Shown here: piece after piece, positions 52,346 to 61,345 of the stretch
How the letters are laid out: each line of letters begins with the position of its first letter
Position numbering within the stretch: the first letter of the stretch is position 1
DNA from: DAISJD01 sp036821645
GTDB taxonomy: Bacteria > Pseudomonadota > Alphaproteobacteria > ATCC43930 > CGMCC-115725
Assembly: GCA_036821645.1 (NCBI GenBank)
Contig: DAISJD010000002.1
Coordinates: 1-64,000, forward strand
DNA: 64,000 nucleotides
Direction: 5' to 3'
The notes under the pieces: model-generated
Told to the model about the DNA's origin: nothing
The model's database searches: none
The model's input: the letters and a program-made list of their open reading frames with translations, nothing else
Program-made: the position numbers and the translations under genes

Positions 52346-54006
52346 ATGCCGTCACAATCCTGGGGCCTGATGGTTGCCCGATTCAGCGGCCAAAGCCGCA
52401 CGGCCTTGCCGGTGGCGGGATCTCGCCCTATGACGCGGGCGATAACCAAAGCCCGCACATGCAGGCGTGGCGGCCCTATCTCGGATCGCCTGACGGTGAT
52501 CTCAACCTCTACCGCGACCGGATCGTGTCCCGTGTCAGGGATATGGTGCGCAATGATGGCTGGGCGTCGGGTGGCGTCACCGCGATCCTGGACAATGCCA
52601 TCGGGGCCTCGTTCCGGCCCGTCGCAAAGCCGGACCATCGTTCGCTCAAGGCATGGTCGGGCATCAGTGCCTTCGATGCGGTCTGGGCCGACGAGTTCGG
52701 CAAGGCCGTAGAGGCGCGCTATCGGAACTGGGCCGACGACCCGGCCAAATACTGCGATGTGACCCGCAATCAAACCATCAGCCAGATGATGTATCTGGCG
52801 TTTCGGCATTACTTGGTCGATGGCGACGCGCTCGCCGTCATGGAGTATATCCCAGAGCGGGTCGGTCCTGGCCGTGCACATTATGCAACCAGTGTGCACC
52901 TGATCGACCCAGACCGACTGAGCAACCCGAACAACACTATCGATCTCCAAAAGATCCGGGGCGGTGTAGAGATCGATGATTACGGGGCTGCGAGCCATTA
53001 CCACATCCGGCGCGCACACCAGGGCGATTATTTTACCGCCGCACAAAGCTATATCTGGGACCGGGTACCGCGCGAGACCGACTGGGGCCGCCCGGTGGTG
53101 ATCCATTATTACGACCTGGAACGCGCCGGTCAGCATCGCGGTGGTGCCGGTGCCCTCACCTCAATTCTTCAGCGCCTGAAGATGCTGGTCAAATACGATG
53201 AGGTTGAGCTTGATGCCGCGATCGTCAACGCGATTTTCTCAGCCTACGTCGAAAGCCCTTACGACCCGGCCATGGTCGAAGAGGCGATGAGCGACGGCGG
53301 CGCTGCGGTCGCACACTATCAAGAGCAGCGGGCGGCGTTCCATGAGGAGCGAAAAATGACGCTTGGCGGCGTGCGCATCCCGCATTTTTTTCCCGGTGAA
53401 AAACTATCGACGGTGAATGCGGCTCGCCCGACCAGCAATTTTGATGTGTTTGAAAGCGCCGTACTGCGCAATGCGGCGGCGGGGATGGGGCTTTCCTACG
53501 AGCAATTGAGCCGCGATTACAGCAAGACCAACTATTCTTCCGCGCGCCAATCCATGCTCGAAGTCTGGAAGACGATGTCGCGACGGCGGGTTAATTTTGG
53601 GATCAGCTTTGCGAGCCCAATCTATGCCTGTTTTTTGGAAGAGGCGATGGAACGCGATGACCTGCCGCTTCCGATCGGTGCGCCCAGCTTTATGGAATGC
53701 CGCACCGCCTATGCGCGGGCACGCTGGATGGGTCCGGGTCGGGGTTGGGTCGATCCGGTCAAAGAACGGCAAGGCTCGATCCTCGGCATGCAGTCCGGGC
53801 TTTCAACCCTCGAATCGGAAGCCGCTGAACAGGGGCGCGATTGGGAAGACGATCTGGCGCAGCGTCAGATCGAAGTGCGCGCCTATCGGGAGGCTGGCGT
53901 GCCCCTGCCGGAATGGGCGCAGAGCCTCGACGAGGATCAAGAGAAGACCGACCAAGACCAGGATTCAGGACAACAGGATTCACGCACAGGAGATGGCAAG
54001 CGATGA
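52342..54006 (+). CDS. Portal protein (lambda gpB family)
   Basis: A 554-residue protein forming the dodecameric ring through which DNA enters the head. Family features are VRDMVRNDGWASGGVTAILDNAIG, DPDRLSNPNN, VIHYYDLERAGQHRG and the lambda-type GLSYEQLSRDYSKTNYSSARQSMLE. The C-terminal tail is charged and disordered. Coupled to both neighbours. Confidence 0.94.
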   Translation: MNAVTILGPDGCPIQRPKPHGLAGGGISPYDAGDNQSPHMQAWRPYLGSPDGDLNLYRDRIVSRVRDMVRNDGWASGGVTAILDNAIGASFRPVAKPDHRSLKAWSGISAFDAVWADEFGKAVEARYRNWADDPAKYCDVTRNQTISQMMYLAFRHYLVDGDALAVMEYIPERVGPGRAHYATSVHLIDPDRLSNPNNTIDLQKIRGGVEIDDYGAASHYHIRRAHQGDYFTAAQSYIWDRVPRETDWGRPVVIHYYDLERAGQHRGGAGALTSILQRLKMLVKYDEVELDAAIVNAIFSAYVESPYDPAMVEEAMSDGGAAVAHYQEQRAAFHEERKMTLGGVRIPHFFPGEKLSTVNAARPTSNFDVFESAVLRNAAAGMGLSYEQLSRDYSKTNYSSARQSMLEVWKTMSRRRVNFGISFASPIYACFLEEAMERDDLPLPIGAPSFMECRTAYARARWMGPGRGWVDPVKERQGSILGMQSGLSTLESEAAEQGRDWEDDLAQRQIEVRAYREAGVPLPEWAQSLDEDQEKTDQDQDSGQQDSRTGDGKR

Positions 54007-54893
54007 GCCAGAGATTCGGCCATCTGGCCCAGCGCATCTTTAACCGCCCGGTCGCGATCCATCCCGAAAAGGCCGAGATCATTGTCGGTGCACTAGCCGA
54101 ACGGCTCGGGCTTGCGACCATGATCTGGCCGGATCGTCGTCAAGCGGGTGGTACCAAGGCAGGGATCGGTTGGGACTATGACGATGAGGGAAGTAGCGGA
54201 CAGCACGACCAAGGTTATGACCTGATCCAAGGTGTGGCGGTGATCCCGATCGAGGGCACCCTGGTTCAGAAAACGAGCAGCCTGCGGCCCTGGTCCGGCA
54301 TGACCGGCTATAACGGCATCCGTCAGGCGTTCCTGGCCGCCCTCGAAGATCCGGTGGTCGATGCCATCGCCCTCAATATCGACAGTCCGGGCGGCGAGGT
54401 GGCCGGGTGTTTCGATCTGGTCGATTTGATCTATCGGGCACGCGGCGAAAAACCGATCTGGGCCATCCTGGATGAGGTGGCTTATTCGGCGGCCTATGCG
54501 ATCGCCAGTGCCGCCGATTGTATCACGGTGCCGCGCACCGGGGGCACCGGCTCGATCGGCGTGGTGTGTCTGCATGTCGATTGGTCCCGCGCCCTCGATA
54601 AGGCCGGAATCACCCCCACGTTTATTCATTACGGTGCGCGCAAGGTCGATGGGGCGGCGGAACAACCGCTTTCTTCTGCGGCCCTCGCCCGGTTCCAGGC
54701 GGATATAGATCTGATGGGCGATCTCTTCTGCGAGACCGTGGCGCGCAACCGCGCCATTGTGGCGACCAAGATCAAGGCGATGGAGGCCGGGACTTTCTTG
54801 GGCTCTCTCGGCGTCGAGGTCGGGCTGGCCGATGCGGTGATGGCCCCTGACGCCGCGTTCTTGGCGCTGCTGAGTAAGATCGTCCAACATTAA
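54003..54893 (+). CDS. S49-family head maturation protease (lambda gpC-like)
   Basis: A 296-residue serine protease of the SppA/ClpP fold used to process the prohead. The nucleophile Ser is in the ALNIDSPGGEVAGC region or in EVAYSAAYAIASAAD, and GGTGSIGVV is diagnostic. ATG 54003 overlaps the portal stop. The separate next gene takes the place of the scaffold that is fused within gpC/Nu3 in lambda. Confidence 0.92.
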   Translation: MSQRFGHLAQRIFNRPVAIHPEKAEIIVGALAERLGLATMIWPDRRQAGGTKAGIGWDYDDEGSSGQHDQGYDLIQGVAVIPIEGTLVQKTSSLRPWSGMTGYNGIRQAFLAALEDPVVDAIALNIDSPGGEVAGCFDLVDLIYRARGEKPIWAILDEVAYSAAYAIASAADCITVPRTGGTGSIGVVCLHVDWSRALDKAGITPTFIHYGARKVDGAAEQPLSSAALARFQADIDLMGDLFCETVARNRAIVATKIKAMEAGTFLGSLGVEVGLADAVMAPDAAFLALLSKIVQH

Positions 54894-54938
54894 GACTAAT
54901 TCCCCAAGATTAATTCCCCTTTTGGAAAGAGGTTTGAG

Positions 54939-55589
54939 ATGACGACCATCGTGAACAAGTTTGCCCATTTGCTGGGACGCCGCACGGCGGCTGCGGCGTC
55001 CATTCTCGCCGAGGCATCCAAGGCCGAAGAGAAGAAAGACGACCAGATGGAAGAGGGTGGTGGCGACGGCACTGAAGAAGACCCGTCCGACAAAGGCAAG
55101 AAGGGCAAGAAGGCGAAGCGCGCCGAAGAACCCCAGGATGATCAGGACAAAAACGGGTCTGAGGATGACGGTGACGGCACCGAAGAAGAGGGCGACCCGT
55201 CTGACAAAGGCAAAAAGGGCAAGAAGGCCAAAAAAGCCGATGATGAAACCACCGACGAACAGGCGGAAGAGTCTGATGAGGACAAGGAAAAGGCCGCCGT
55301 CGCACGCGGTCGCCGTCTCGAACGGGAACGGTGTGCCAGGATTTTTAGCTGCAAGGCGGCGGGCGATCGCCCGGACCTCGCGGCGCAAGCAGCATTCGGT
55401 TCGAGCATGAGCGCCGATGAAGCGATCAAGTTTTTAAATGCCGCAGCAGCGGGCCATTCTGGCCTTGATCGGCGTATGGCCCAGTCTGGATCTCTGCGGG
55501 TCGGGATCAATGCGCCGGAAGAGGCTGCCACGAATACTCTCGCCGATAAAATCGTGATGGCCGGCAAGATGCGCAGGGGCGAGATCTGA
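54939..55589 (+). CDS. Capsid scaffold-like protein
   Basis: A 216-residue protein. Residues 28-115 are acidic and lysine-rich with two near-identical blocks (TEEDPSDKGKKGKKAK and EEGDPSDKGKKGKKAK). The C-terminal part (RERCARIFSCKAAGDRPDLAAQAAFG) matches the tail often fused to phage S49 proteases. It is a good candidate for an internal scaffold removed during maturation. Confidence 0.7.
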   Translation: MTTIVNKFAHLLGRRTAAAASILAEASKAEEKKDDQMEEGGGDGTEEDPSDKGKKGKKAKRAEEPQDDQDKNGSEDDGDGTEEEGDPSDKGKKGKKAKKADDETTDEQAEESDEDKEKAAVARGRRLERERCARIFSCKAAGDRPDLAAQAAFGSSMSADEAIKFLNAAAAGHSGLDRRMAQSGSLRVGINAPEEAATNTLADKIVMAGKMRRGEI

Positions 55590-55648
55590 CTTCGCGTCAC
55601 GACCGAAACCGGCACACCCATAGGGGACGCTATTTTTAAAGGACATTC

Positions 55649-56335
55649 ATGATGACCTTGAACACCACACCATTCGGCGATTTGCCCCAGCAACCGTTCA
55701 GCCGCTCGGCCACATACCTGCCCGATCAATTGATCGCCGGTTACAAGAATCTCGTCACTGACACTGTGGTGATTACCGGCGGTCAGGCATATCAGCGCGG
55801 CACGGTACTGGGTCAGATCACGCAAGGCACGCTCAGCGCTCAAGCCGGGCCTGGGAATGCGGGCAATGGCACCCTCACCGCGCTCGTGCGCGGGCCGATG
55901 ACCGCGATCGGCATCTACATTCTAAAGGCGACAAGCCCGACCAGCTTCAGTGTGACCGAGCCTTCGGGTGATGCGCTGCCGCCCGTGACCGTGGGCACGC
56001 CCTACATTGATGCGCAGATCGGTTTTACCCTTAACGCCGGGGCGACAGCCTTCGCGGTCGGGGATAGCTTCACAATCGCGGTTCCGCCTGGTTCCAATGC
56101 ATTCCAGATCTCGAACGCGGCCGCGACTGACGGCAGTCAGATCCCGGCAGCGATCCTGGCCGATGATATGGATGTCAGCAACGGCGATTTGCCGGGCGGG
56201 ATCTATGTTGCCGGTGAGTTCAACGGCAATGCCTTGATCCTGGGTCCGGGCATGACGCTCTCGGGGGTTAAATCAGCGCTGCGCGGGCGTGGAATCTTCG
56301 TCAAAAACGCGCTTTCGGCGGCCGACCCGACCTGA
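55649..56335 (+). CDS. Head decoration protein (lambda gpD-like, extended)
   Basis: A 228-residue protein. It starts with ATYLPDQLIAGYKNLVTDTVVITGGQAY and later has TDGSQIPAAILADDMDV, typical of the gpD head-stabilising family, which is usually 110-150 residues. A middle insertion of about 80 residues (TALVRGPMTAIGIYILKATS...) resembles a second beta domain, perhaps displayed on the capsid. Confidence 0.85.
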   Translation: MMTLNTTPFGDLPQQPFSRSATYLPDQLIAGYKNLVTDTVVITGGQAYQRGTVLGQITQGTLSAQAGPGNAGNGTLTALVRGPMTAIGIYILKATSPTSFSVTEPSGDALPPVTVGTPYIDAQIGFTLNAGATAFAVGDSFTIAVPPGSNAFQISNAAATDGSQIPAAILADDMDVSNGDLPGGIYVAGEFNGNALILGPGMTLSGVKSALRGRGIFVKNALSAADPT

Positions 56336-56368
56336 AAACCGGCCAATCACTCTCAAGGCGACGATGTG

Positions 56369-56391
56369 CCCGGCTTTTTCCGGGTTTTTTT
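56369..56391 (+). terminator. Hairpin with T-run between decoration and capsid genes
   Basis: CCCGG (56369-56373), six-base loop, CCGGG (56380-56384), then seven T residues. It lies 15 bases before the major capsid ATG, inside the late operon. It may tune capsid expression or be overridden by antitermination. Confidence 0.65.
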
Positions 56392-56405
56392 ATGGAGATC
56401 CCGCA

Positions 56406-57482
56406 ATGGCCCCGAATGGCAGCCTTGTCTACGATACCAACACCCTGATTCAGGTGGTTCGAAACCTGAAAACACCGAGTTCATGGTTGCTTGACAAGTT
56501 TTTCCCCAACGAAACGCGCTCCGACAGCGAAGAAGTCTCGATCGATGTCGATGTCGGCAAACGCCGGATGAGCCCATTCGTTTCGCCGCTCGTCGAAGGA
56601 AAGCTCGTCGAGCAGCGGCGCTATCAAACCAACACCTTCAAGCCCGCCTATATCAAAGATAAGCGTGCCCCCGATCTGCGCAGGCCGGTCCGGCGCGCGA
56701 TCGGTGAGCGCATTGGCGGCAGCATGACCGGTGCCGAGCGCGAAATGGCGAACCTTGAGTGGGAAATCAACGATCAGATGGAAATGCTGACCCGCCGATT
56801 GGAGTGGATGGCGGCCTCGGCGTTGACGACCGGGACCGTGCTCATCCAGGGCGAGGGTTTCCCGCCGGTCCTGGTGGATTTTGGCCGAGATCCATCGCTC
56901 ACGGTGGCGCTCACCGGCAATCAGCAATGGGGTGTGCCCGGCAACTTGACCTCGGATGGTAGCGATCCTGTGCCGACCGATTTTATCGAGACGGCACAGC
57001 ATACAATCCTCAAGAAGTCCGGTGCTAAATGCACAGACATCGTTTTCACCACCACGCCCTGGAATAAATTCATTAAGGCCCAGGGGGTAAAGGGCGCGAT
57101 TTACTATCCCAAGTTCGGCGAGATCGGCGCGATCAATCCGGGGCCGACCATCGATCATGGTGCCGTTTACAAGGGCCGTTGGGGTCAATATGACCTCTGG
57201 GTCTATAATGAATGGTTCGTGGATGAAGTGACCAACATCGAAACGCCGATGATCGCGGACGGCACCGTGATTTTCTGCGGGCCGGACATGATGGGTACCC
57301 GCGCCTTCGGTCAGATCATGGACCCTGAATTCAATTATGAGTCCCTGCCCTTCGCGCCCAAGACCTGGGTCGAAAAAGACCCAGCCCAGCGCCTCATCCT
57401 GATGCAGTCGGCACCGATCGTGATTCCGTCGCGTGTCAATGCTTGCCTCGCGGCAACAGTTTGCCAGGGAGTTGTCAACTAA
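56406..57482 (+). CDS. Major capsid protein (lambda gpE family)
   Basis: A 358-residue HK97-fold coat protein. Typical gpE features are NLKTPSSWLLDKFFPNETRSDSEEVSIDVDVGKRRMSPFVSP, RRAIGERIGG and LEWMAASALTTGTVL, with DLWVYNEWF and TWVEKDPAQRLILMQSAPIVIP near the end. ATG 56406 follows GGAGA; the open frame to 56289 is inside the decoration gene. Quoted parts span residues about 13-400 of the open frame. Confidence 0.92.
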   Translation: MAPNGSLVYDTNTLIQVVRNLKTPSSWLLDKFFPNETRSDSEEVSIDVDVGKRRMSPFVSPLVEGKLVEQRRYQTNTFKPAYIKDKRAPDLRRPVRRAIGERIGGSMTGAEREMANLEWEINDQMEMLTRRLEWMAASALTTGTVLIQGEGFPPVLVDFGRDPSLTVALTGNQQWGVPGNLTSDGSDPVPTDFIETAQHTILKKSGAKCTDIVFTTTPWNKFIKAQGVKGAIYYPKFGEIGAINPGPTIDHGAVYKGRWGQYDLWVYNEWFVDEVTNIETPMIADGTVIFCGPDMMGTRAFGQIMDPEFNYESLPFAPKTWVEKDPAQRLILMQSAPIVIPSRVNACLAATVCQGVVN

Positions 57483-57796
57483 TGGCTATCATCAAAAACA
57501 GCGGGCAAGAAGCCGACGGCGACATGTCGAAAAAACCTGCGAATGTGCAGGAAGAAGCGCAAGAAAATGAGGGCGAGTTGGTCAAGGCTACAGTCGCACC
57601 TCGTCGATCGGTCGTTCATGAGAACGGCGATAAATACTTGCCGGGATCCCAGATCTTTTTACTGCCTGAGGAGGCCCAACGCTTGCGCGACCTGGGGTTC
57701 CTCATCGATCCGGCCAAGTCCATCATCGAAGTCGGTAGTGGACCGACCTATGGTCAAGCCTCGGGCCTCATCAAGGCGAATACCAGGGGGCTCTGA
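57482..57796 (+). CDS. Head completion-type phage protein
   Basis: A 104-residue protein with an acidic disordered N-terminus and a short C-terminal domain (YLPGSQIFLLPEEAQRLRDLGFL). It sits between the capsid and head-tail joining genes where lambda has FI, but similarity cannot be claimed. Confidence 0.6.
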   Translation: MAIIKNSGQEADGDMSKKPANVQEEAQENEGELVKATVAPRRSVVHENGDKYLPGSQIFLLPEEAQRLRDLGFLIDPAKSIIEVGSGPTYGQASGLIKANTRGL

Positions 57797-57799
57797 TCG

Positions 57800-58120
57800 A
57801 TGGACTTCGACCCGCTTCTGATCGAATGCCACGCGGCCTTCGGTGAGGTGGATCCGATCTGTTGGACCTCGTCGGATAGGATCCATAAGGCCGACATCAC
57901 GGGCATCTTCGATCGCGCTTTCACGCGGGTCATGATGGTCGGCGATCAGCCGATCACGACCATCATGCCGGTGCTTGGCGTGCGGCTTGCGGCATTTCCC
58001 GTGCCGCCAGGCCAGGGTGATCAGCTCACGATCGGTAGCGAAGCCTATATCGTCCGGGAAGTGGAACTGGACGGGCACGGTGCTGCAAAGCTCATGCTTA
58101 ATGGGGCCGATGCATTATGA
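57800..58120 (+). CDS. gpFII-like head-tail joining protein
   Basis: A 106-residue mostly beta protein. GVRLAAFPVPPGQGDQLTIGSEAYIVREVELDGHG is the usual ending of the head-tail joining family related to gpFII. It overlaps the next gene by 4 bases. Confidence 0.72.
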   Translation: MDFDPLLIECHAAFGEVDPICWTSSDRIHKADITGIFDRAFTRVMMVGDQPITTIMPVLGVRLAAFPVPPGQGDQLTIGSEAYIVREVELDGHGAAKLMLNGADAL

Positions 58121-58659
58121 GCCTGCCGATTGATCGCATCCGGGATCTGGTGATCCAAGCCATTAAGCAGGCCAACACCTTGGCCTCGGATCGGGTCTAT
58201 GGCCCCTATGATTGGCCGCTGACGGCGAAGAATCTGCCCGCCATCCTCGTCGATTGGCTGCATGAAAGCAAACAAGCGACCGGCCCTGGTCTGGGCTATC
58301 CGAAGTTTACTTCGGTCGGCCTGATGGAGATCCAGATCCACACCAGGGGGGCGAGTGCCGCTGCGGTCAAAGCGCAGATCTCCAGCCTCCTGGAGCAGAT
58401 CCACGGTGCCATCCTGAGCAACGCCCAACTGCACCTCGACCTGCGTCAGCAGGCGGGTCTGCAAAAGATCATCCGGGTCGAAACCCAGATCGGCTTGTCG
58501 GCAGAAGCGACCGATCATGAGGGTCAGGCCATGATGCGGATCGGCTTTGAATATTATGAGGAATTCCCGCCGATCATCACCGCCCGTCTGGACGAGATTG
58601 CGGTGCGTGTCCGGCGCGACGGTAAGGATCTGGCCTCAATTCTGATCAAGCAGCAATAA
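58117..58659 (+). CDS. Tail terminator/minor tail-like protein
   Basis: A 180-residue protein. Its order (after the FII-like gene, before DUF2635 and the sheath), and the motif RVYGPYDWPLTAKNLPAILVDW followed by the long helix with QISSLLEQIHGAIL, fit proteins that cap the tail tube. Naming is by context. Confidence 0.6.
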   Translation: MSLPIDRIRDLVIQAIKQANTLASDRVYGPYDWPLTAKNLPAILVDWLHESKQATGPGLGYPKFTSVGLMEIQIHTRGASAAAVKAQISSLLEQIHGAILSNAQLHLDLRQQAGLQKIIRVETQIGLSAEATDHEGQAMMRIGFEYYEEFPPIITARLDEIAVRVRRDGKDLASILIKQQ

Positions 58660-58669
58660 GGATCATCCC

Positions 58670-58963
58670 ATGAAAATCAAACCGTCGCCGGGTCTGATGA
58701 TCCGAGACCCGGATCTGCACGATTATTTGCCGCCGGATGGCCGGGACGTGCCCGACAGCGACTATTGGCACCGCCGCTTGCGCGATGGTGATGTTATTCC
58801 GGTCAAAGCGGAAGATGCCACGCCGGAACCGGCGCAACAAACCAAAGCATCACCTGCGCCCCCGACACTGCAAATTCCGGCGGCGGCCGAGGCGAAGCCG
58901 GGTGTTGTGCCCGCTTCCGGTGCTGCGACCCCTTCTAGTCCGCAACCGGCAGGTGCGCCATGA
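58670..58963 (+). CDS. DUF2635 tail protein
   Basis: A 97-residue protein. The first 50 residues match DUF2635 (Mu gp38-like): MKIKPSPGLMIRDPDLHDYL, then PPDGRDVPDSDYWHRRLRDGDV. The C-terminal half is Pro/Ala-rich and disordered. The gene always precedes the Mu-type sheath gene, as here, with a 4-bp overlap. Confidence 0.88.
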   Translation: MKIKPSPGLMIRDPDLHDYLPPDGRDVPDSDYWHRRLRDGDVIPVKAEDATPEPAQQTKASPAPPTLQIPAAAEAKPGVVPASGAATPSSPQPAGAP

Positions 58964-60465
58964 CGATCCCGTTTAAAAATATCCCCTCCCAACTCCGCGT
59001 CCCGCTGTTTTATGCTGAATTGGATAATAGCCGGGGCAATAGCGGGCAAAACCTGCAAGCAACCCTGATCCTGGGCCAGATGCTGCCCACAGGAACGGCG
59101 ACGCCCGGTGTTCCGGTCCTCTGCCGGGGCAAGGAAGATGCAAAGCTGCTGGCGGGGTCGGGCAGTCAGGCGGCCTTGATGGTCGCCACCTATCGCAAGA
59201 ATGATGGGTTCGGGCCGCTCTACCTGTTGCCGCTGGCCGATCCGACCGGCAATGCGGCGGTCGGCACCGTAACCGTGACCAGTCAGCCGACCGGCAACGG
59301 GCAGATCAGTCTCTATATCGGCGGTCATCCGGTGCAGCAGCCGGTGGTCTCGGGCATGACCCAGTCGGCGATTGCGGCGGCGCTCATCGCCACGATCAAT
59401 GCCATCACCGATCTGCCGGTGACAGCCGCGATTGCGCCACCAGCGGCCAATCAACAGGCGGCGACCAATGTCGTGACGCTCACTGCCAGGCACGTAGGTG
59501 CGCTCGGCAACGAGATCGATTTAAGGCTTAATTATCGCGGTGCGGCTTCCGGCGAGGTCTTGCCGCCCGGCCTCACCCTCGCGCTTGCGCCGATGGCCGG
59601 GGGTACGGGCGTGCCGGTCCTGCCACCGGCCTTTGCCAACCTCCTCGACCAGCCGTTTGATTTTATCGTCAATCCCTTTACCGATCCGGCCTCGCTCGAT
59701 GCGGTCAAGGGCCTGCTCGACGACATTGCTGGCCGCTGGTCATGGGCGCGGCAGGTCTACGGTCATGGGTTCAGCGCGGCACGCGGCACTGTGGGGGGCC
59801 TTACCACCCTTGGGGCCGCACGCAACGATCAGCATCATTCGATCCTGGGATTTTACGACAGCCCGACACCGGCATGGCGCTGGGCTGCTGCTTTTGCTGG
59901 GGCGGCGGCGGTCAGCCTGCGGGCCGATCCGGCCTTGCCGCTGCAAACCCTGCCTCTCGTCGGGGTGCTGGCCCCGCCCTTCACGAGCCGGTTTGCGATT
60001 ACCGACCGCAATGTCCTGCTCTATAGCGGGATCTCGACCTTCACGACAGGCGATGACGGCACCGTGGCGATCGAGAATGCGATCACGACCTACCAGAAGA
60101 ACGGGTTCGGGCAACCGGATGATTCTTATCTCGAAGTCGAAACCCTGTTCACCTTGGCCTATGTCCTGCGGTTCCTGGCGGGCCGGGTCACCAGCAAATA
60201 TGGGCGGGTGAAGCTTGCCGCCGACGGCATCAACCTGCCGCCCGGCTCCGGGGTTGTGACGCCGGGCATCATCAGGTCGGACGTGATTTCTGCCTATCTC
60301 GAACTTGAAGATGCGGGCCTCGTCCAACAAGGCGAGGTGTTCAAGCGCGATCTGGTGGTCGAGAAGAGCCAGACCAACCCGAACCGGGTCGATGTGCTCT
60401 ATCCGGCCATCCTGATCAATCAATTGCGGATCTTTGCGCTCCTCGCGCAATTCCGCCTGCAATAA
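58960..60465 (+). CDS. Contractile tail sheath protein (Mu gpL family)
   Basis: A 501-residue sheath subunit. It begins FKNIPSQLRVPLFYAELDNS, the Mu-type opening, and has the conserved C-terminal section with SYLEVETLFTLAYVLRFLAGRVTSKYGRVKLA. This makes the phage a myovirus. The next gene encodes the tube. Confidence 0.94.
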   Translation: MTIPFKNIPSQLRVPLFYAELDNSRGNSGQNLQATLILGQMLPTGTATPGVPVLCRGKEDAKLLAGSGSQAALMVATYRKNDGFGPLYLLPLADPTGNAAVGTVTVTSQPTGNGQISLYIGGHPVQQPVVSGMTQSAIAAALIATINAITDLPVTAAIAPPAANQQAATNVVTLTARHVGALGNEIDLRLNYRGAASGEVLPPGLTLALAPMAGGTGVPVLPPAFANLLDQPFDFIVNPFTDPASLDAVKGLLDDIAGRWSWARQVYGHGFSAARGTVGGLTTLGAARNDQHHSILGFYDSPTPAWRWAAAFAGAAAVSLRADPALPLQTLPLVGVLAPPFTSRFAITDRNVLLYSGISTFTTGDDGTVAIENAITTYQKNGFGQPDDSYLEVETLFTLAYVLRFLAGRVTSKYGRVKLAADGINLPPGSGVVTPGIIRSDVISAYLELEDAGLVQQGEVFKRDLVVEKSQTNPNRVDVLYPAILINQLRIFALLAQFRLQ

Positions 60466-60477
60466 GGGGGTGCCGCG

Positions 60478-60846
60478 ATGGCTGATACCACATCAAGAAT
60501 TGCCGGTATTTCCTTCCTCCGGGTCGATGGTCAGGTCTTCGATCTGGTCGAGGCCCCGAAATGGAGCGTCAATAAGGTCAAGCGCGAGACCATGACCGGC
60601 ATGGACCGGGTCCATGGGTATAAAGAAGTGCCTGTGGCGGGATATATCTCCGCGACCCTGCGCGATAGCGGTGGCCTCACCGTCGCGGATTTTGAGGCGC
60701 AGACCAATGTGACCGTCCAGATCCAGCTTGCGAATGGCAAGCGGGTGACGGCGCGCAATGCCTGGACGGTCGATGCCCAGGAAGTCGATTCCGGCGAGGG
60801 CAAGTTCGAGGTCAAGTGGGAATCCCGCTCGGTCTTTGAAGAATAA
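60478..60846 (+). CDS. Tail tube protein (Mu gpM family)
   Basis: A 122-residue tube subunit: RIAGISFLRVDGQVFDLVEAPKW, then VHGYKEVPVAGYISATLRDS and NGKRVTARNAWTVDAQEVDSGEGKFEVKWE. All are usual for the Mu/P2 tube family. It follows the sheath by 12 bases. Confidence 0.93.
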   Translation: MADTTSRIAGISFLRVDGQVFDLVEAPKWSVNKVKRETMTGMDRVHGYKEVPVAGYISATLRDSGGLTVADFEAQTNVTVQIQLANGKRVTARNAWTVDAQEVDSGEGKFEVKWESRSVFEE

Positions 60847-60911
60847 GCCCTGGTTTCCCCACCTGCGTCCGCCCGGACCTTAACATTACCATCAAAAAGA
60901 GGATGCCAATT

Positions 60912-61205
60912 ATGAGCGACACACAAACGAGCATGCAGCCGGAAACCCTGACCCTGACCTTCCGCACGCCGATCAGCGTGAACGGCAAAGACTATGACGC
61001 AATCGAGCTTCGTGAGCCGACCTGTTCCGAGGTCGAGAGCATGACCAAGGAAAAGGGCGATATGGCCCAGATCATTAAACTCATCGCCCTTGTTGGAGGT
61101 GTGCCGCAGGGTGTTGTGCGGGGGATGCGCATCAGCGAGTTGAACGAGGCGTCGCAATATCTGATGGGTTTTATGAAAGCTGGCCCCGAAACTGGCGCGA
61201 GTTGA
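60912..61205 (+). CDS. Tail assembly chaperone, zero-frame product (Mu gp41-like)
   Basis: A 97-residue protein of the phage tail protein E family (Mu gp41): LTLTFRTPISVNGKDYDAIELREPT, then IIKLIALVGGVPQGVVRGMRISELNEAS. It would guide the tape measure during tube assembly. ATG 60912 is taken (60903 also open). A slippery heptamer near its end makes a longer product. Confidence 0.88.
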   Translation: MSDTQTSMQPETLTLTFRTPISVNGKDYDAIELREPTCSEVESMTKEKGDMAQIIKLIALVGGVPQGVVRGMRISELNEASQYLMGFMKAGPETGAS

Positions 61206-61330
61206 TCGCTGATTTGACCGCATTTTTCCCAGGCTGGGGCCCGAAAGATGGCTGGGCCCTCACCGGGACGGAATTGATCTGGTGGTTCAATCAGGCGAAC
61301 CGCATATCTGAACAGCAAAAATCACGGTAA
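60912..61330 (+). CDS. Tail assembly chaperone, -1 frameshift product (gp41/42-like)
   Basis: At 61166-61172 the zero-frame codons read G GGT TTT, a classical slip heptamer. Slipping back one base gives a 54-codon extension (ESWPRNWRELIADLTAFFPG, then WGPKDGWALTGTELIWWFNQ) that ends at TAA 61328-61330. The extension has no start of its own and looks strongly coding. The lambda G/GT and Mu gp41/42 chaperones use the same device. Confidence 0.8.
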
Positions 61331-61345
61331 GAGAAAGTAATCTTC

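Noticed and set aside
54093..55388. 431-codon minus-strand frame opposite the protease and scaffold genes
   Set aside because: Spans the gap between two plus-strand genes; its hydrophobic runs mirror the acidic/lysine repeats of the scaffold.
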